DNA of 41,073 nucleotides from Methanomassiliicoccales archaeon (GTDB taxonomy: Archaea > Thermoplasmatota > Thermoplasmata > RBG-16-68-12 > SOIM01). The position numbers and the translations under genes were made by a program. Of this stretch, positions 16,366 to 24,577 are shown in pieces (position 1 is the stretch's first letter; the number at the start of each line of letters is the position of its first letter). Where the stretch lies: assembly GCA_030593885.1 (NCBI GenBank), contig JAUVGH010000018.1, positions 1-41,073 on the forward strand, given 5' to 3'. The notes beneath the pieces were generated by a model. It worked only from the letters and a program-made list of their open reading frames with translations, was not told where the DNA came from and made no database searches.

Positions 16366-17359
16366 ATTCGTCCTCCTCCCTTCTAAGTAGGCCGATGACC
16401 GCCACCGAGGCGATGAACACGAAAAGCGCGGCCAGCAAGAGGCCAAGTATCTCAAACCGGGGGACTGGCTCAGGCTCGGGCTCAATCACCAAGAATGAAA
16501 AGTCAAGTTCATTGTTCGATTCATCACTCTCAACTATAACGTTCTGAGGATCTATGATGGCATTGAGTGTGAAGTTGCCACCAACCGTAGAGGTCCAAGT
16601 CGCTGTCGCATTGCGAATCCCTTTGCCGGTGACTGTCAGATTGGCAACTTCGGCAACGACCACACCGTCAATCTCGAATCCAACTTTGATATCGTCCAAA
16701 TCAGCAGTGTAATCGTTGAATAGTGTGGCATAAAGAACAATCTGCTCACCTTCCTCTGACTCCGAGGCGCAGAAAGTGTCCATCAGGACCAAGTCTGGCA
16801 GAACGGTTACATCGGGCTCAACCACGAACGTGAGCCCCGTGGAATCCTCGACCCAATATGCCGTACTTCCTCCCCCGTGGTGTACCCTCGCAAATAGGCT
16901 GTAGGTTCCAGAGGAGAAGGGTGCGCGAAGGTCCCACCGGAAGGATGCCACATCTCCGGGACCGCTCACGGTGGCTTGCACATAGTTGTGCTTGTTGCTG
17001 TTGGGATCCGTGGTTATCCTCCAACCGTCAGTTGATGGGACATCGGTGTCACCTGCGGTGAGGGCCCTCAAGAGGAAGACGCCGATCATGTTATTGGATG
17101 AGAGTGTCCAGGATGTGACATTGATGTAGACGGTGACCGTCTCATCCACGAGCACCGAAAGGCTTGAGGCCCACATTTCGACGGTTGCGTTCCCTTCTTT
17201 CGGAACACCGAAATGACAGTCACCAACAGCACAACCACCATATCCAATGCTGGAATCGTCAGCGCCGCTTGGAAAGCCGAAGGTCAGTGATGACAAGCAG
17301 ATTGAGGCGACGAGGGCTAGTGTCGCTATCAGAACTTGGCTCCGGCGTTCCTTCAACAT
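16352..17359 (-). CDS. Exported, membrane-anchored single-CXnCH protein with CARDB-like domain (module B)
   Basis: 335 residues: signal helix, GGCAVGDCHFG (CX4CH), choice-of-anchor V-like domain with GVFLLRA, STDGWRITTDP and GTYSLFARVHHGG, then a CARDB-like adhesion/Ig-type domain (about 190-290, ending VESDESNNELDFSF), a C-terminal helix and acidic tail. Paralog of the 10549-11568 and 19815-20816 proteins. It directly follows the nonaheme cytochrome and precedes the Rieske/b set, the same relative position as in modules A and C. CX4CH is an accepted, though less common, heme c site. Confidence 0.82.
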   Translation of the reverse strand: MLKERRSQVLIATLALVASICLSSLTFGFPSGADDSSIGYGGCAVGDCHFGVPKEGNATVEMWASSLSVLVDETVTVYINVTSWTLSSNNMIGVFLLRALTAGDTDVPSTDGWRITTDPNSNKHNYVQATVSGPGDVASFRWDLRAPFSSGTYSLFARVHHGGGSTAYWVEDSTGLTFVVEPDVTVLPDLVLMDTFCASESEEGEQIVLYATLFNDYTADLDDIKVGFEIDGVVVAEVANLTVTGKGIRNATATWTSTVGGNFTLNAIIDPQNVIVESDESNNELDFSFLVIEPEPEPVPRFEILGLLLAALFVFIASVAVIGLLRREEDEYEED

Positions 17360-17361
17360 GT

Positions 17362-19071
17362 CTACTTCATCTCGGGTTCTTTCTCGACTAGGGATTCATC
17401 AACTCTATCCTCATCGGTCACGGGAGACTCCTTCTCGTCCTCAGGTTCTTCCGAGGGTTCATCCCTTTCTTCCTTCTTGCCCGCCGATCTCACGAAGAGA
17501 AGTACGAGAAGTATCGCTAGAACAATTATGACTACAAGCAAAGGCAGGGTCCAGTCGATCGGCTCGGAGAAGCTTATGACGCTCTCACCAGCATTGGTCG
17601 TGGACCCGCCAACAATGGAGACTCCACTCACGGTCCCAACGTGTTCCCCGTCCTTGACCAGGTCGAAATCATAGGTTCCAGATGCGTATTCAAATGAGTA
17701 CGAACCATCTGCACCTGAAATGGCCAGATCCTTTCCGCTTCGTCTGACAACCACGCCTGAAACCGTATCGTCATCAGAGTCCTTGATGACACCGGTGACG
17801 AGTCCGGGCTGCAGAGCGTTCTTTACCATATCGATTCGGTCGGAAGCGAAGTTGAGCAAGGCCATGGCATACTGTGGATTGTGAGCACCCTGACTCTTGT
17901 CCGCAGTGACGAAACCGTAGGAATAATTGGCATCCTCATAATTGTCCATGGCAAGATCGATGGTGGTCAGGTCGAAACCGTAACGGGTGGCGTTCTCGAT
18001 CATAGAATATGCGATGCCGAGGTCGAAGGCGACCTGACCTCGCAGAGTTGAGGTACTGGACTGGTATGCGTTGACGGCCGTCAGAGCCTGATCAACGGAA
18101 AGATCGAATGTCCTGGGATTCCCGTTGTGGCAGTCCGCGCATGCCTCCGGTTTGAAGCTGAATGAGTGTCCAGTGATGTTCTGAGGAGGACCGGATGAAT
18201 ACAGGTGGCAGTCGGCACACAGAACGTCAGCCATGAAATCCTTCTTTGGAACGTCGGTGGGTTTGATGCCGCTGGTACCCTCTCTCATGGAAGATTGGGG
18301 GTGTCTGATCTCTTCGCCAGGCACAGTTGTTCCAGAATGACAGGTGGCGCACAGATCTGCCGGGTCCAGACGCAATTGGCTCTGATATGGTGAACCGTGT
18401 GGATCGTGGCACACGGCGCATGTTATTGGCTGGGGATCGGTCACAGGGAGTTGGGCAGTTCCGCCCTCGATGGTCTCCGCGATCGCGATCTGGGCAACGT
18501 GGCACCCTTGACAATCAGGATCTGTGGCAACGATACCTCCTGCGGCAGTGAGTGATATGGCGTGTTTTGAGTTCACCCATTCGTCGTAATACGGATGATA
18601 CGTCCTTGTGGTGTTGGCAATCTCGGACGTGTGGCATGTCCCGCATAGAGAGGGACCGTAGTCCACTGCATCAGATGAATCTGATAGCGACATGGGATCA
18701 GGACCGTGGCATGACTCACATGTCACATTCTTCAGGTATTCAGGTTCGTCGGTGGCGGGATCGAAGCCGTTGTGTTCTGGCTTATTGGCTCCGGTAGTGT
18801 GGCAGGTCTCGCACCAGTCCTTCTTCTCGGCCGATGTGTTCAGGGTGTCCCAGGCGCTCGCATGTGGGGATGTGATCCATGAACTGTACTGATCTGAATG
18901 ACAACCGGGCAATTCCTGACAGGTCACTGGACCTTGATAGTCGCCTGCGGCCCGCGTTTCTGGTGTATCCGCCTTCATATCAGTGGATACAAGACTGATT
19001 ATGGCGAAGAAAAACACTACAAGGGAAGCCGCGAATACCAGTACACCTAAGTCTCTCTTGGTGAGTTTCAT
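17362..19071 (-). CDS. Membrane-anchored nonaheme cytochrome c with carboxypeptidase-regulatory-like domain (module B)
   Basis: 569 residues with the same architecture as the 11537-13231 protein and long stretches of near identity in the N-terminal third. Eight CXXCH (CETCH, CESCH, CGTCH, CQGCH, CAVCH, CATCH, CADCH, CADCH) plus CQELPGCH, which is CX4CH if read from the cysteine before QELPG... the pair is CxxxxxCH-like at CQELPGCH (five residues between), so the first site is noncanonical. Helical domain with ADKSQGAHN, beta-sandwich with YASGTYDFDLVKDG, membrane helix, Glu-rich tail. ATG 19071 preceded by AGGAAGGGG. Likely electron outlet of the Rieske/b6 complex (inference from order). Confidence 0.9.
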   Translation of the reverse strand: MKLTKRDLGVLVFAASLVVFFFAIISLVSTDMKADTPETRAAGDYQGPVTCQELPGCHSDQYSSWITSPHASAWDTLNTSAEKKDWCETCHTTGANKPEHNGFDPATDEPEYLKNVTCESCHGPDPMSLSDSSDAVDYGPSLCGTCHTSEIANTTRTYHPYYDEWVNSKHAISLTAAGGIVATDPDCQGCHVAQIAIAETIEGGTAQLPVTDPQPITCAVCHDPHGSPYQSQLRLDPADLCATCHSGTTVPGEEIRHPQSSMREGTSGIKPTDVPKKDFMADVLCADCHLYSSGPPQNITGHSFSFKPEACADCHNGNPRTFDLSVDQALTAVNAYQSSTSTLRGQVAFDLGIAYSMIENATRYGFDLTTIDLAMDNYEDANYSYGFVTADKSQGAHNPQYAMALLNFASDRIDMVKNALQPGLVTGVIKDSDDDTVSGVVVRRSGKDLAISGADGSYSFEYASGTYDFDLVKDGEHVGTVSGVSIVGGSTTNAGESVISFSEPIDWTLPLLVVIIVLAILLVLLFVRSAGKKEERDEPSEEPEDEKESPVTDEDRVDESLVEKEPEMK

Positions 19072-19086
19072 CCCCTTCCTCTCCGT

Positions 19087-19106
19087 AAATCGGTTTTTGC
19101 CGATTT
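19087..19106. repeat. Perfect inverted repeat in the leader/promoter of the module B cytochrome
   Basis: AAATCGG-TTTTTG-CCGATTT, a 7-bp perfect inverted repeat with 6-base spacer, between the TATA-like element (19121-19128) and the ATG at 19071. It lies over the predicted transcription start (near 19098), so it could be a repressor operator or a leader hairpin. Confidence 0.55.
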
Positions 19107-19109
19107 GGT

Positions 19110-19141
19110 AACGACGACAAGATATATCTAACTTCCCGAAA
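19110..19141 (-). promoter_or_regulatory. Promoter block shared with the 13231 cytochrome gene
   Basis: Minus strand reads TTTCGGGAAGTTAGATATA then TCTTGTCGTCGTT, matching 13267-13297. TATA core AGATATAT at about 19121-19128. Suggests common control of modules A and B, or simply inherited flanks of a recent duplication. Confidence 0.5.
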
Positions 19142-19171
19142 TCGCAACGGAATGTCGAATTCGGAAACCGG

Positions 19172-19825
19172 CTATTTGTTGGATGTTCTGTGCCTGATGG
19201 ATACTATGTCAAGGATCTTGCTGGAGTAGATGACCAACAGAACACCGATGATGCTTACAACTGCCACAATCACGTACAAGAGCTCAGGCGGGAATATCCA
19301 GGATGCGTGAAGATCCACGCCGAGGAACTCCCAGAGCGGCTCCATAATGCTGACCTTTCCGGCCATGGTGCCCCCGATGCTGCCGCCTGTGATGGAGAAG
19401 AAGTATCCCAGACCTCCGGTGGATACCATCATGAGGGACCTGTTCCTGGTGTCCCAGGATTCATCTCCGTAGGTCAAGTTGAAGGCTATCAACAGCATCC
19501 AGAGCTCTGTTGCCGCAACCGTGACCATGACCTTGTTGAGAGTGATGGAAGAGGTTTGGAGAGTGCCTTCAGGAACAAGACTCGATCCGGTATATGCTGA
19601 TAGCAGCAGGCCGACGACCCCGCCGATGGCCGCCAGCAGAATGGTCGGTGAAGAATACTCGGACGCCTTCAGCAACACTCTTCGAAGGAATCCGCCTTTC
19701 TCTCCCAGGAATCTGCCCCAAAGCATGTCGATGACCTTGATCGCAATGCAGATGAACGCCAGTGTGAGCATTCCACCGTGAAGCTCGATGGTGACTGAAT
19801 GAACGGCTCTCATATCAAACGTCAT
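19172..19825 (-). CDS. Five-TM membrane protein of unknown family (module C membrane partner)
   Basis: 217 residues from MTFDMRAVHS (strong GGAGGAGGAT upstream; the longer frame to 19909 is unsupported). About five helices. Histidines at H9 and H17 (VHSVTIELHGG) near the membrane face of helix one, and DLHAS before the last helix, could be heme or quinone ligands, but no family signature is recognised. It ends the third set, where modules A and B have NrfD or cytochrome b, so a quinone-reactive or b-type cytochrome role is inferred by position only. Overlaps the upstream paralog gene by 11 bases. Confidence 0.75.
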   Translation of the reverse strand: MTFDMRAVHSVTIELHGGMLTLAFICIAIKVIDMLWGRFLGEKGGFLRRVLLKASEYSSPTILLAAIGGVVGLLLSAYTGSSLVPEGTLQTSSITLNKVMVTVAATELWMLLIAFNLTYGDESWDTRNRSLMMVSTGGLGYFFSITGGSIGGTMAGKVSIMEPLWEFLGVDLHASWIFPPELLYVIVAVVSIIGVLLVIYSSKILDIVSIRHRTSNK

Positions 19826-20816
19826 GATCCTCCTCCTTTGATTCCTTGGACTTGGTGATCTTGTAGCCGATGATCCCGGCAAAGACGACCGCTTCGGTGA
19901 CAATAACAATCTGGATGATCCAGGCGGTCATGTTCGGGACTTCAGGCCTCTTCTGGATCGAGAGTGTGAAGACGGCCGTATCCGTGACCAAGGGGCCGTT
20001 GCCAGTATCGCGATTCGCTATTATCTGGTACTCGAGCTGGACCTCCGTTCCCTGGGCAGGAACGGAGCCTTCGAACACCCATCCATTCTCATCCTCAATC
20101 GAGGTGTTGGTCATCTCGATGGAATCGAACTGCAATCCTCCGACCTCCCTCCAGTGCAAGAAGACCTTGGTCGCATTCACAACAGATGCCTGCATAACGG
20201 TTGGCTCCTCGAAATAACCGGTCGAGACGGGACTATGCTCAATGGTGGGCAAACCCGGAGGCAATGGACTGACCTCAACGCTGATGATCCCTGAGTAATC
20301 CTCCCACAATGGGTTCCTGGCAATGCTACCGTGGTGGACCCGGACGTACAGGTTGTAAGTGCCCGGAGTTGCTGGAGCGGCCAGACTCCATTTGAATGTG
20401 ACCGTCTCCCCTGAGGCCGGTGAGTGCTTCTCCACGTAGTTGTGGGCATCATCACCCGCACCCCCGTTTGGATCCTGAGATATGGTCCACCCCTGACTTG
20501 AAGGATGATCGTCCGAACCCGTCTGAGAACCCAGCAAGAACACGCCGACGAGGGAGTCACCGCCCAACTGAACGAGTGTCACGTTGACGGTCAGAGCAAC
20601 GTTCTGACCGGAAAGAACCGAGGTCTTGTCAAGTTCAACCTGAATCTCGCCCGCTCCCTGATTCGCGTCTCCCAAATGGCAGGATGTCCCGCAGTTGTAG
20701 TCCTGAGTATCATCCCGCCAACCTCCGCTGTAGGCATTGACGAGGCCTGCCACGAGTATTCCGGAGAGAACGAGAAAAGCAATGATGGAACCGATCTTCT
20801 TGACCTTTTTGTTCAT
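19815..20816 (-). CDS. Exported, membrane-anchored single-CXnCH protein, choice-of-anchor V-like (module C)
   Basis: 333 residues: signal helix, YNCGTSCHLGDANQ (CX3CH), choice-of-anchor V-like domain with GVFLLGS, SSQGWTISQDP, NYVEKHSP and GTYNLYVRVHHG, a second beta domain (about 185-290), C-terminal helix and short acidic tail. Paralog of the module A and B proteins. It follows the nonaheme cytochrome at 20915-22504 after a 98-base gap and is coupled to the five-TM gene. CX3CH occurs in some heme c proteins, so binding one heme is possible but unproven. Confidence 0.82.
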   Translation of the reverse strand: MNKKVKKIGSIIAFLVLSGILVAGLVNAYSGGWRDDTQDYNCGTSCHLGDANQGAGEIQVELDKTSVLSGQNVALTVNVTLVQLGGDSLVGVFLLGSQTGSDDHPSSQGWTISQDPNGGAGDDAHNYVEKHSPASGETVTFKWSLAAPATPGTYNLYVRVHHGSIARNPLWEDYSGIISVEVSPLPPGLPTIEHSPVSTGYFEEPTVMQASVVNATKVFLHWREVGGLQFDSIEMTNTSIEDENGWVFEGSVPAQGTEVQLEYQIIANRDTGNGPLVTDTAVFTLSIQKRPEVPNMTAWIIQIVIVTEAVVFAGIIGYKITKSKESKEEDHDV

Positions 20817-20914
20817 TCTCCTTCGACCTTCCGAATCTGAACCGAACTTGTCGTATTCATTCCCAGTCCATCCGCCTTCTGCTCGAAATCTGTGCCGTTA
20901 GTCATCAAGTTACA

Positions 20915-22504
20915 TCACTTCTCTCTCAACCTGAACCAATAGAACGCCACTACCAGTATTGTGACGACGATGATTATGATGATGAGGATGATGTAGCCAG
21001 TATAGTCATAGGTCACAGGTGGGAAGTTGTAGGTTCCCACATCAACGAGTTCACCAGCGGTCACATCAACATCACGTATTGTACCGATATTCTCTCCGTT
21101 CATCTCGACCTCGAATGTGAACTGGCCTGGTGCGTGATCGAAACTGAAGCTACCGTTCGGGAGCGTCTCATTCACGAGCACGAACCCGTTCCTCAAGATC
21201 TTGGCTCCGAAAACCGGATCTCCGTTGTCGTCCTCAAGTTTGCCACTGACAGTTCCAGTTTGAAGAAGGGCTATCACCTCGTTCGCTTTGCCGTTCGAGT
21301 AGTTCAAGAGATTCCATGCATAGGTAGGATTGTGCACACCCTGACTGCCATCAGCCTCGACATAGGTGAGAGAATACTTCGCATCATCGCACAGGGCTTG
21401 GGCTTGATCCCTGACCGCCTGAGAAAAGCCCAGCTTCTCTGCATCGGACAGCAGTTGAGAGGCTTCAGTGGCGTTGTTCGTGGTTGCGAAGATGTAGTCA
21501 TGTGTGCTGCCTTTCCAATACTCGATTAGGGCATCGGACTGGGCCACGTCCAGCTGTGGCAAGGCGCTTCCATCATGACATTCCGCGCAGGCCTCGGGTT
21601 TGGGCTTGAACTCGTGTCCGGTGATTCGTGGAGGGCCAGCGGTCGCATACATGTGACAGTCCATGCAGAGTGTCGTCGGCATGTGGGTCGAGGATGGGAC
21701 CTCTGAAGTGGGTATCTCGCTCACACCATCCCGCATGGCAGATTGTGGATGTTCAAGAGGGCCTCCAGGTGGGGGGTCAGTGGGATGGTGGCAAGACGCG
21801 CACAGTTCGGCGATAGGTTTCCTGAGCTGATATGGATTGGCAGATCCGTGTGGATCGTGACAGGTCGGACAGGTTATCGGCTGGGGATCATTGAGAGGGC
21901 CGGTGAAGGTCCCGCCTTCGAAAATCTCCACGATAGCCACCTGGGAAACGTGACATGTCTGGCAATTGGGATCTGTCACCACCTGTCCGCCCGCCAAATC
22001 AAGTGAACGCGAATGGGAAGAATTGATCCATTCATTGTAGTATGGATGATACTTCCTTGCCGAGTTTCCTTCGGTGGCGATCCGATGACAGGTGGAGCAT
22101 ACATCGGCTGAATAATCGACGGTTGAGCTCGGTCCACCAGGAGCGTTCATGGGATCAGGACCGTGGCATGACTCACAGGTCACATTCTTCAGGTATTCAG
22201 GCTGGTCGGTGGCGGGATCGAAGCCGTTGTGATCTGTGTCATTGGCCCCAGTAGTGTGGCAGGTCTCACACCATTCCTCTTTCTGACCAGATGCGAGGAG
22301 TGAATTCCATGCATTGGAGTGAGGAGTGGCGTTCCAACTTGTGATCGTGCCGTCATGACAAGAGGCTCCTGCACAAGTTGTGTAGCCTTGGTAATCTCCC
22401 TGAGCTCGGGTACCTTCCTCTGCCCCCGCAAGGCCGAGGATGACAAGAACGAACACAAGGAATCCAGCCCACGAAAGCATTAAGACAATTCTCTTTCGAG
22501 TCAA
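20915..22504 (-). CDS. Membrane-anchored nonaheme cytochrome c with carboxypeptidase-regulatory-like domain (module C)
   Basis: 529 residues, same layout as the other paralogs. Eight CXXCH (CETCH, CESCH, CSTCH, CQTCH, CPTCH, CASCH, CMDCH, CAECH) plus CAGASCH (CX4CH) at the first position. Shared landmarks: YHPYYNEWINSSH, HPQSAMRDGVSE, RITGHEFKPKPEAC, then EADGSQGVHN in the helical domain. Beta-sandwich, C-terminal membrane helix and only a short basic tail (YWFRLREK), unlike the acidic tails of its relatives. TTG start with GGGGGT upstream. Likely surface-exposed electron carrier. Confidence 0.9.
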   Translation of the reverse strand: MTRKRIVLMLSWAGFLVFVLVILGLAGAEEGTRAQGDYQGYTTCAGASCHDGTITSWNATPHSNAWNSLLASGQKEEWCETCHTTGANDTDHNGFDPATDQPEYLKNVTCESCHGPDPMNAPGGPSSTVDYSADVCSTCHRIATEGNSARKYHPYYNEWINSSHSRSLDLAGGQVVTDPNCQTCHVSQVAIVEIFEGGTFTGPLNDPQPITCPTCHDPHGSANPYQLRKPIAELCASCHHPTDPPPGGPLEHPQSAMRDGVSEIPTSEVPSSTHMPTTLCMDCHMYATAGPPRITGHEFKPKPEACAECHDGSALPQLDVAQSDALIEYWKGSTHDYIFATTNNATEASQLLSDAEKLGFSQAVRDQAQALCDDAKYSLTYVEADGSQGVHNPTYAWNLLNYSNGKANEVIALLQTGTVSGKLEDDNGDPVFGAKILRNGFVLVNETLPNGSFSFDHAPGQFTFEVEMNGENIGTIRDVDVTAGELVDVGTYNFPPVTYDYTGYIILIIIIIVVTILVVAFYWFRLREK

Positions 22505-22540
22505 GTAAGACCCCCTACTCCAGGCTTGCTGGGAATGGTA

Positions 22541-22561
22541 TTACAGTGTAATAATATAAAA
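22541..22561 (-). promoter_or_regulatory. TATA-like box with overlapping palindrome
   Basis: The palindrome TTACAGTGTAA (22541-22551) abuts a TATA-like TTTATATTAT on the minus strand (22551-22561), 37-57 bases upstream of the TTG at 22504. Position just downstream of TATA would suit a repressor site. The remaining part of the 163-base gap up to 22668 shows nothing I recognise. Confidence 0.45.
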
Positions 22562-22667
22562 CCCTTCTCCAGCTCGAATACTTGATATCTCACTAACATC
22601 ACGGTCCTACCAGATTGTCTCCACCGTCTATCATATTACCGTTGAGAAGCACTTCGGTCGCGAGGTT

Positions 22668-24254
22668 CTAGGTCTCTTCTTCGGGTTCGGGTTCCTCCTC
22701 CTCAGGTTTCTTGGGTGCAATCTTCCGCATCCTGTAGAACATGAAAATAACGAGTACAACCAGAAGGGCTATGACAATGACAGCCATCATTAGAGGTATG
22801 AAAAGTGACTCCTCGGTAATGGTCACGTCCCCAACATCAGTTGTCTGCTGGCTCTGGACCGTGACCAGGTCAACGCTTCCAACCAGGTCCCCCTTGAGCT
22901 TCAAGTTGAACGAATGAGTTCCTGGGGCGAATGCGAACGAGAATGTCCCATTGCTACCGGTTGTCGCCATGGTCATCCCATCAGTCACAACCACCACACC
23001 CTCAACCGGATTGCCGGATTCATCAATGACCCTTCCCTCTACAGTTCCAGGTGTGAGAAGCCCGATGATCTCATTGCTCTTGTTCTCGGCAAAGCCCAGA
23101 AGCTGTTGGGCGAAGACTGGATTGTGAGACCCTCCGCTGCCATCGGCGACAACGAAGGTGAGAGAATAATTCGCCTGTTCGTGCAATTCTCTGGCCAGGT
23201 CAATAGTACTATCTGAGAAGCCGTAGTCCGGGGCATCATCGATTGCCTTTCCAGCAAGAACCACCAATGCCTGGACGTCAATGGCCTTGGTCCATGTCTG
23301 GGTCTTCCATTCGGTTATCTGGACCTGCGCTGTGTCGTTCGAATATATTGGGGGGGTGCTTGTGTGACATTCGACGCAGGCCTCCGCTTTAGGCGTGAAA
23401 CTGTGCCCGGTCACATTGGTCTGCTTGTTCATGTAGACGTGACAGTCGGCGCAAGTTACGTCAGGCATGAAGGGATCACCGAGAATCGGTGCCCCGCTTC
23501 TCCCCTCCCTCATCGAGGATTGCGGATGATAGATGGGGTCTCCAGGCAGCGCCCCAGATGGATTGTGACAATCAGCGCAAAGCTCGTCTGCAGGCTTTCT
23601 GAGCTGATTGGGGTTGTCTGAGTTATGAGGATCGTGACATCTTGAACATGTGATACTGTATTGCGCGTTATCGAGTGTCGTCGCATCATCATCGAAGTAC
23701 TCTTCCACAGAATGGCAGATTAGGCAATCTTCTTCAGCGGCTCCGGAGGCACCTTTGAGGCCCAGCAGTGATTGGGCGTGTCCGCTCTGGTTCCACTCTT
23801 CATAATACGGGTGGTGTTCCTCCTGGTGGCACACAGCACCGCAAACAAACGCTGATAGGCTGACCTCCATTGGGCTGGTACCAGATACGATATGAGCTTC
23901 TCCGGGTCCGTGACATGCCTCGCATTGAGTACCCTGCATGGCGACAGGAAGATCGGTCGCGGGGTCAAAACCATCCTGGCCGGTCAGATTATACCCGGTT
24001 ACGTGGCAAACCTCGCAGGCCTCGATCTTGGAGCTCGAGTTGTTCAGGGTGTCCCAAGCTGTTGGATGATGTGTGGAGTTCCAACCATCGTGCTTATCGG
24101 GATGACATCCCATGCATTCATCCGACCCCACATAGTTCTCACCGGCCCGCGTTTCCACCTCATCGGCGTATGCAGGTGGTTGAAATAGAATAACCAGGAG
24201 AAAAACCAGAAACGCCACGAACAGGATGCTCAGAAACAGGTTCCTTTTGATCAT
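22668..24254 (-). CDS. Membrane-anchored nonaheme cytochrome c with carboxypeptidase-regulatory-like domain (stand-alone)
   Basis: 528 residues, fourth member of the paralog set and more diverged. Eight CXXCH (CMGCH, CEVCH, CEACH, CLICH, CSRCH, CADCH, CADCH, CVECH) plus CGAVCH (CX3CH) in front of HHPYYEEW. Here the first site is an ordinary CMGCH where modules A-C have longer spacing. Helical domain with ADGSGGSHN, beta-sandwich, membrane helix and Glu/Pro-rich tail. Not followed by a choice-of-anchor-like gene. ATG 24254 is 30-39 bases from a TATA-like box, so nearly leaderless. Confidence 0.9.
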   Translation of the reverse strand: MIKRNLFLSILFVAFLVFLLVILFQPPAYADEVETRAGENYVGSDECMGCHPDKHDGWNSTHHPTAWDTLNNSSSKIEACEVCHVTGYNLTGQDGFDPATDLPVAMQGTQCEACHGPGEAHIVSGTSPMEVSLSAFVCGAVCHQEEHHPYYEEWNQSGHAQSLLGLKGASGAAEEDCLICHSVEEYFDDDATTLDNAQYSITCSRCHDPHNSDNPNQLRKPADELCADCHNPSGALPGDPIYHPQSSMREGRSGAPILGDPFMPDVTCADCHVYMNKQTNVTGHSFTPKAEACVECHTSTPPIYSNDTAQVQITEWKTQTWTKAIDVQALVVLAGKAIDDAPDYGFSDSTIDLARELHEQANYSLTFVVADGSGGSHNPVFAQQLLGFAENKSNEIIGLLTPGTVEGRVIDESGNPVEGVVVVTDGMTMATTGSNGTFSFAFAPGTHSFNLKLKGDLVGSVDLVTVQSQQTTDVGDVTITEESLFIPLMMAVIVIALLVVLVIFMFYRMRKIAPKKPEEEEPEPEEET

Positions 24255-24283
24255 CGGTTACACATCCGTACGATTTTTGGGGA

Positions 24284-24293
24284 CATATATAAT
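24284..24293 (-). promoter_or_regulatory. TATA-like box for the 24254 cytochrome gene
   Basis: ATTATATATG on the minus strand, centred about 34 bases upstream of the ATG at 24254. Called by sequence and spacing. Confidence 0.5.
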
Positions 24294-24340
24294 CCTTTCT
24301 GAGAAGTGTTTGGCAACTGACGACAGAACGATCAGGAGCA

Positions 24341-24577
24341 TCATTCGGCCTCCTGAGCGGGTTCTTCTTCGCGCACAGCCTCCTTCTTCCATGAGTCAGG
24401 ATACCTGAAGATACGATATGCGAACATCACCTGGGCAAGCACAATGAAGCCTATCCCAAATAAGAAGACGCTCTCCTGATATTCTCCAAGATATCCATTG
24501 TAAGCAGCATATATGAACGATGCGACACTTATCGCGGCGAGGGTGTACACCAAGTATAGACCCATATTGGATCTCAT
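24341..24577 (-). CDS. Small two-TM membrane protein of set D
   Basis: 78 residues, two helices (about 7-24 and 36-52), acidic C-terminus. Counterpart of 13366-13680: both have a short N-terminal helix, an EYQESVFLFGIGFIVLAQVM / AYAESAFLIGVSFVLIAQLV segment and follow the other small protein. Its ATG overlaps the upstream stop (ATGA). Unknown family; presumably a subunit of the second b-type complex. Confidence 0.75.
   Translation of the reverse strand: MRSNMGLYLVYTLAAISVASFIYAAYNGYLGEYQESVFLFGIGFIVLAQVMFAYRIFRYPDSWKKEAVREEEPAQEAE

Noticed and set aside
11537-24254. Identification of the nonaheme cytochromes as NrfA nitrite reductase or hydroxylamine oxidoreductase
   Set aside because: No CXXCK motif and no HAO-type cross-linking tyrosine context is evident; only a general c554/OTR-like resemblance can be supported.
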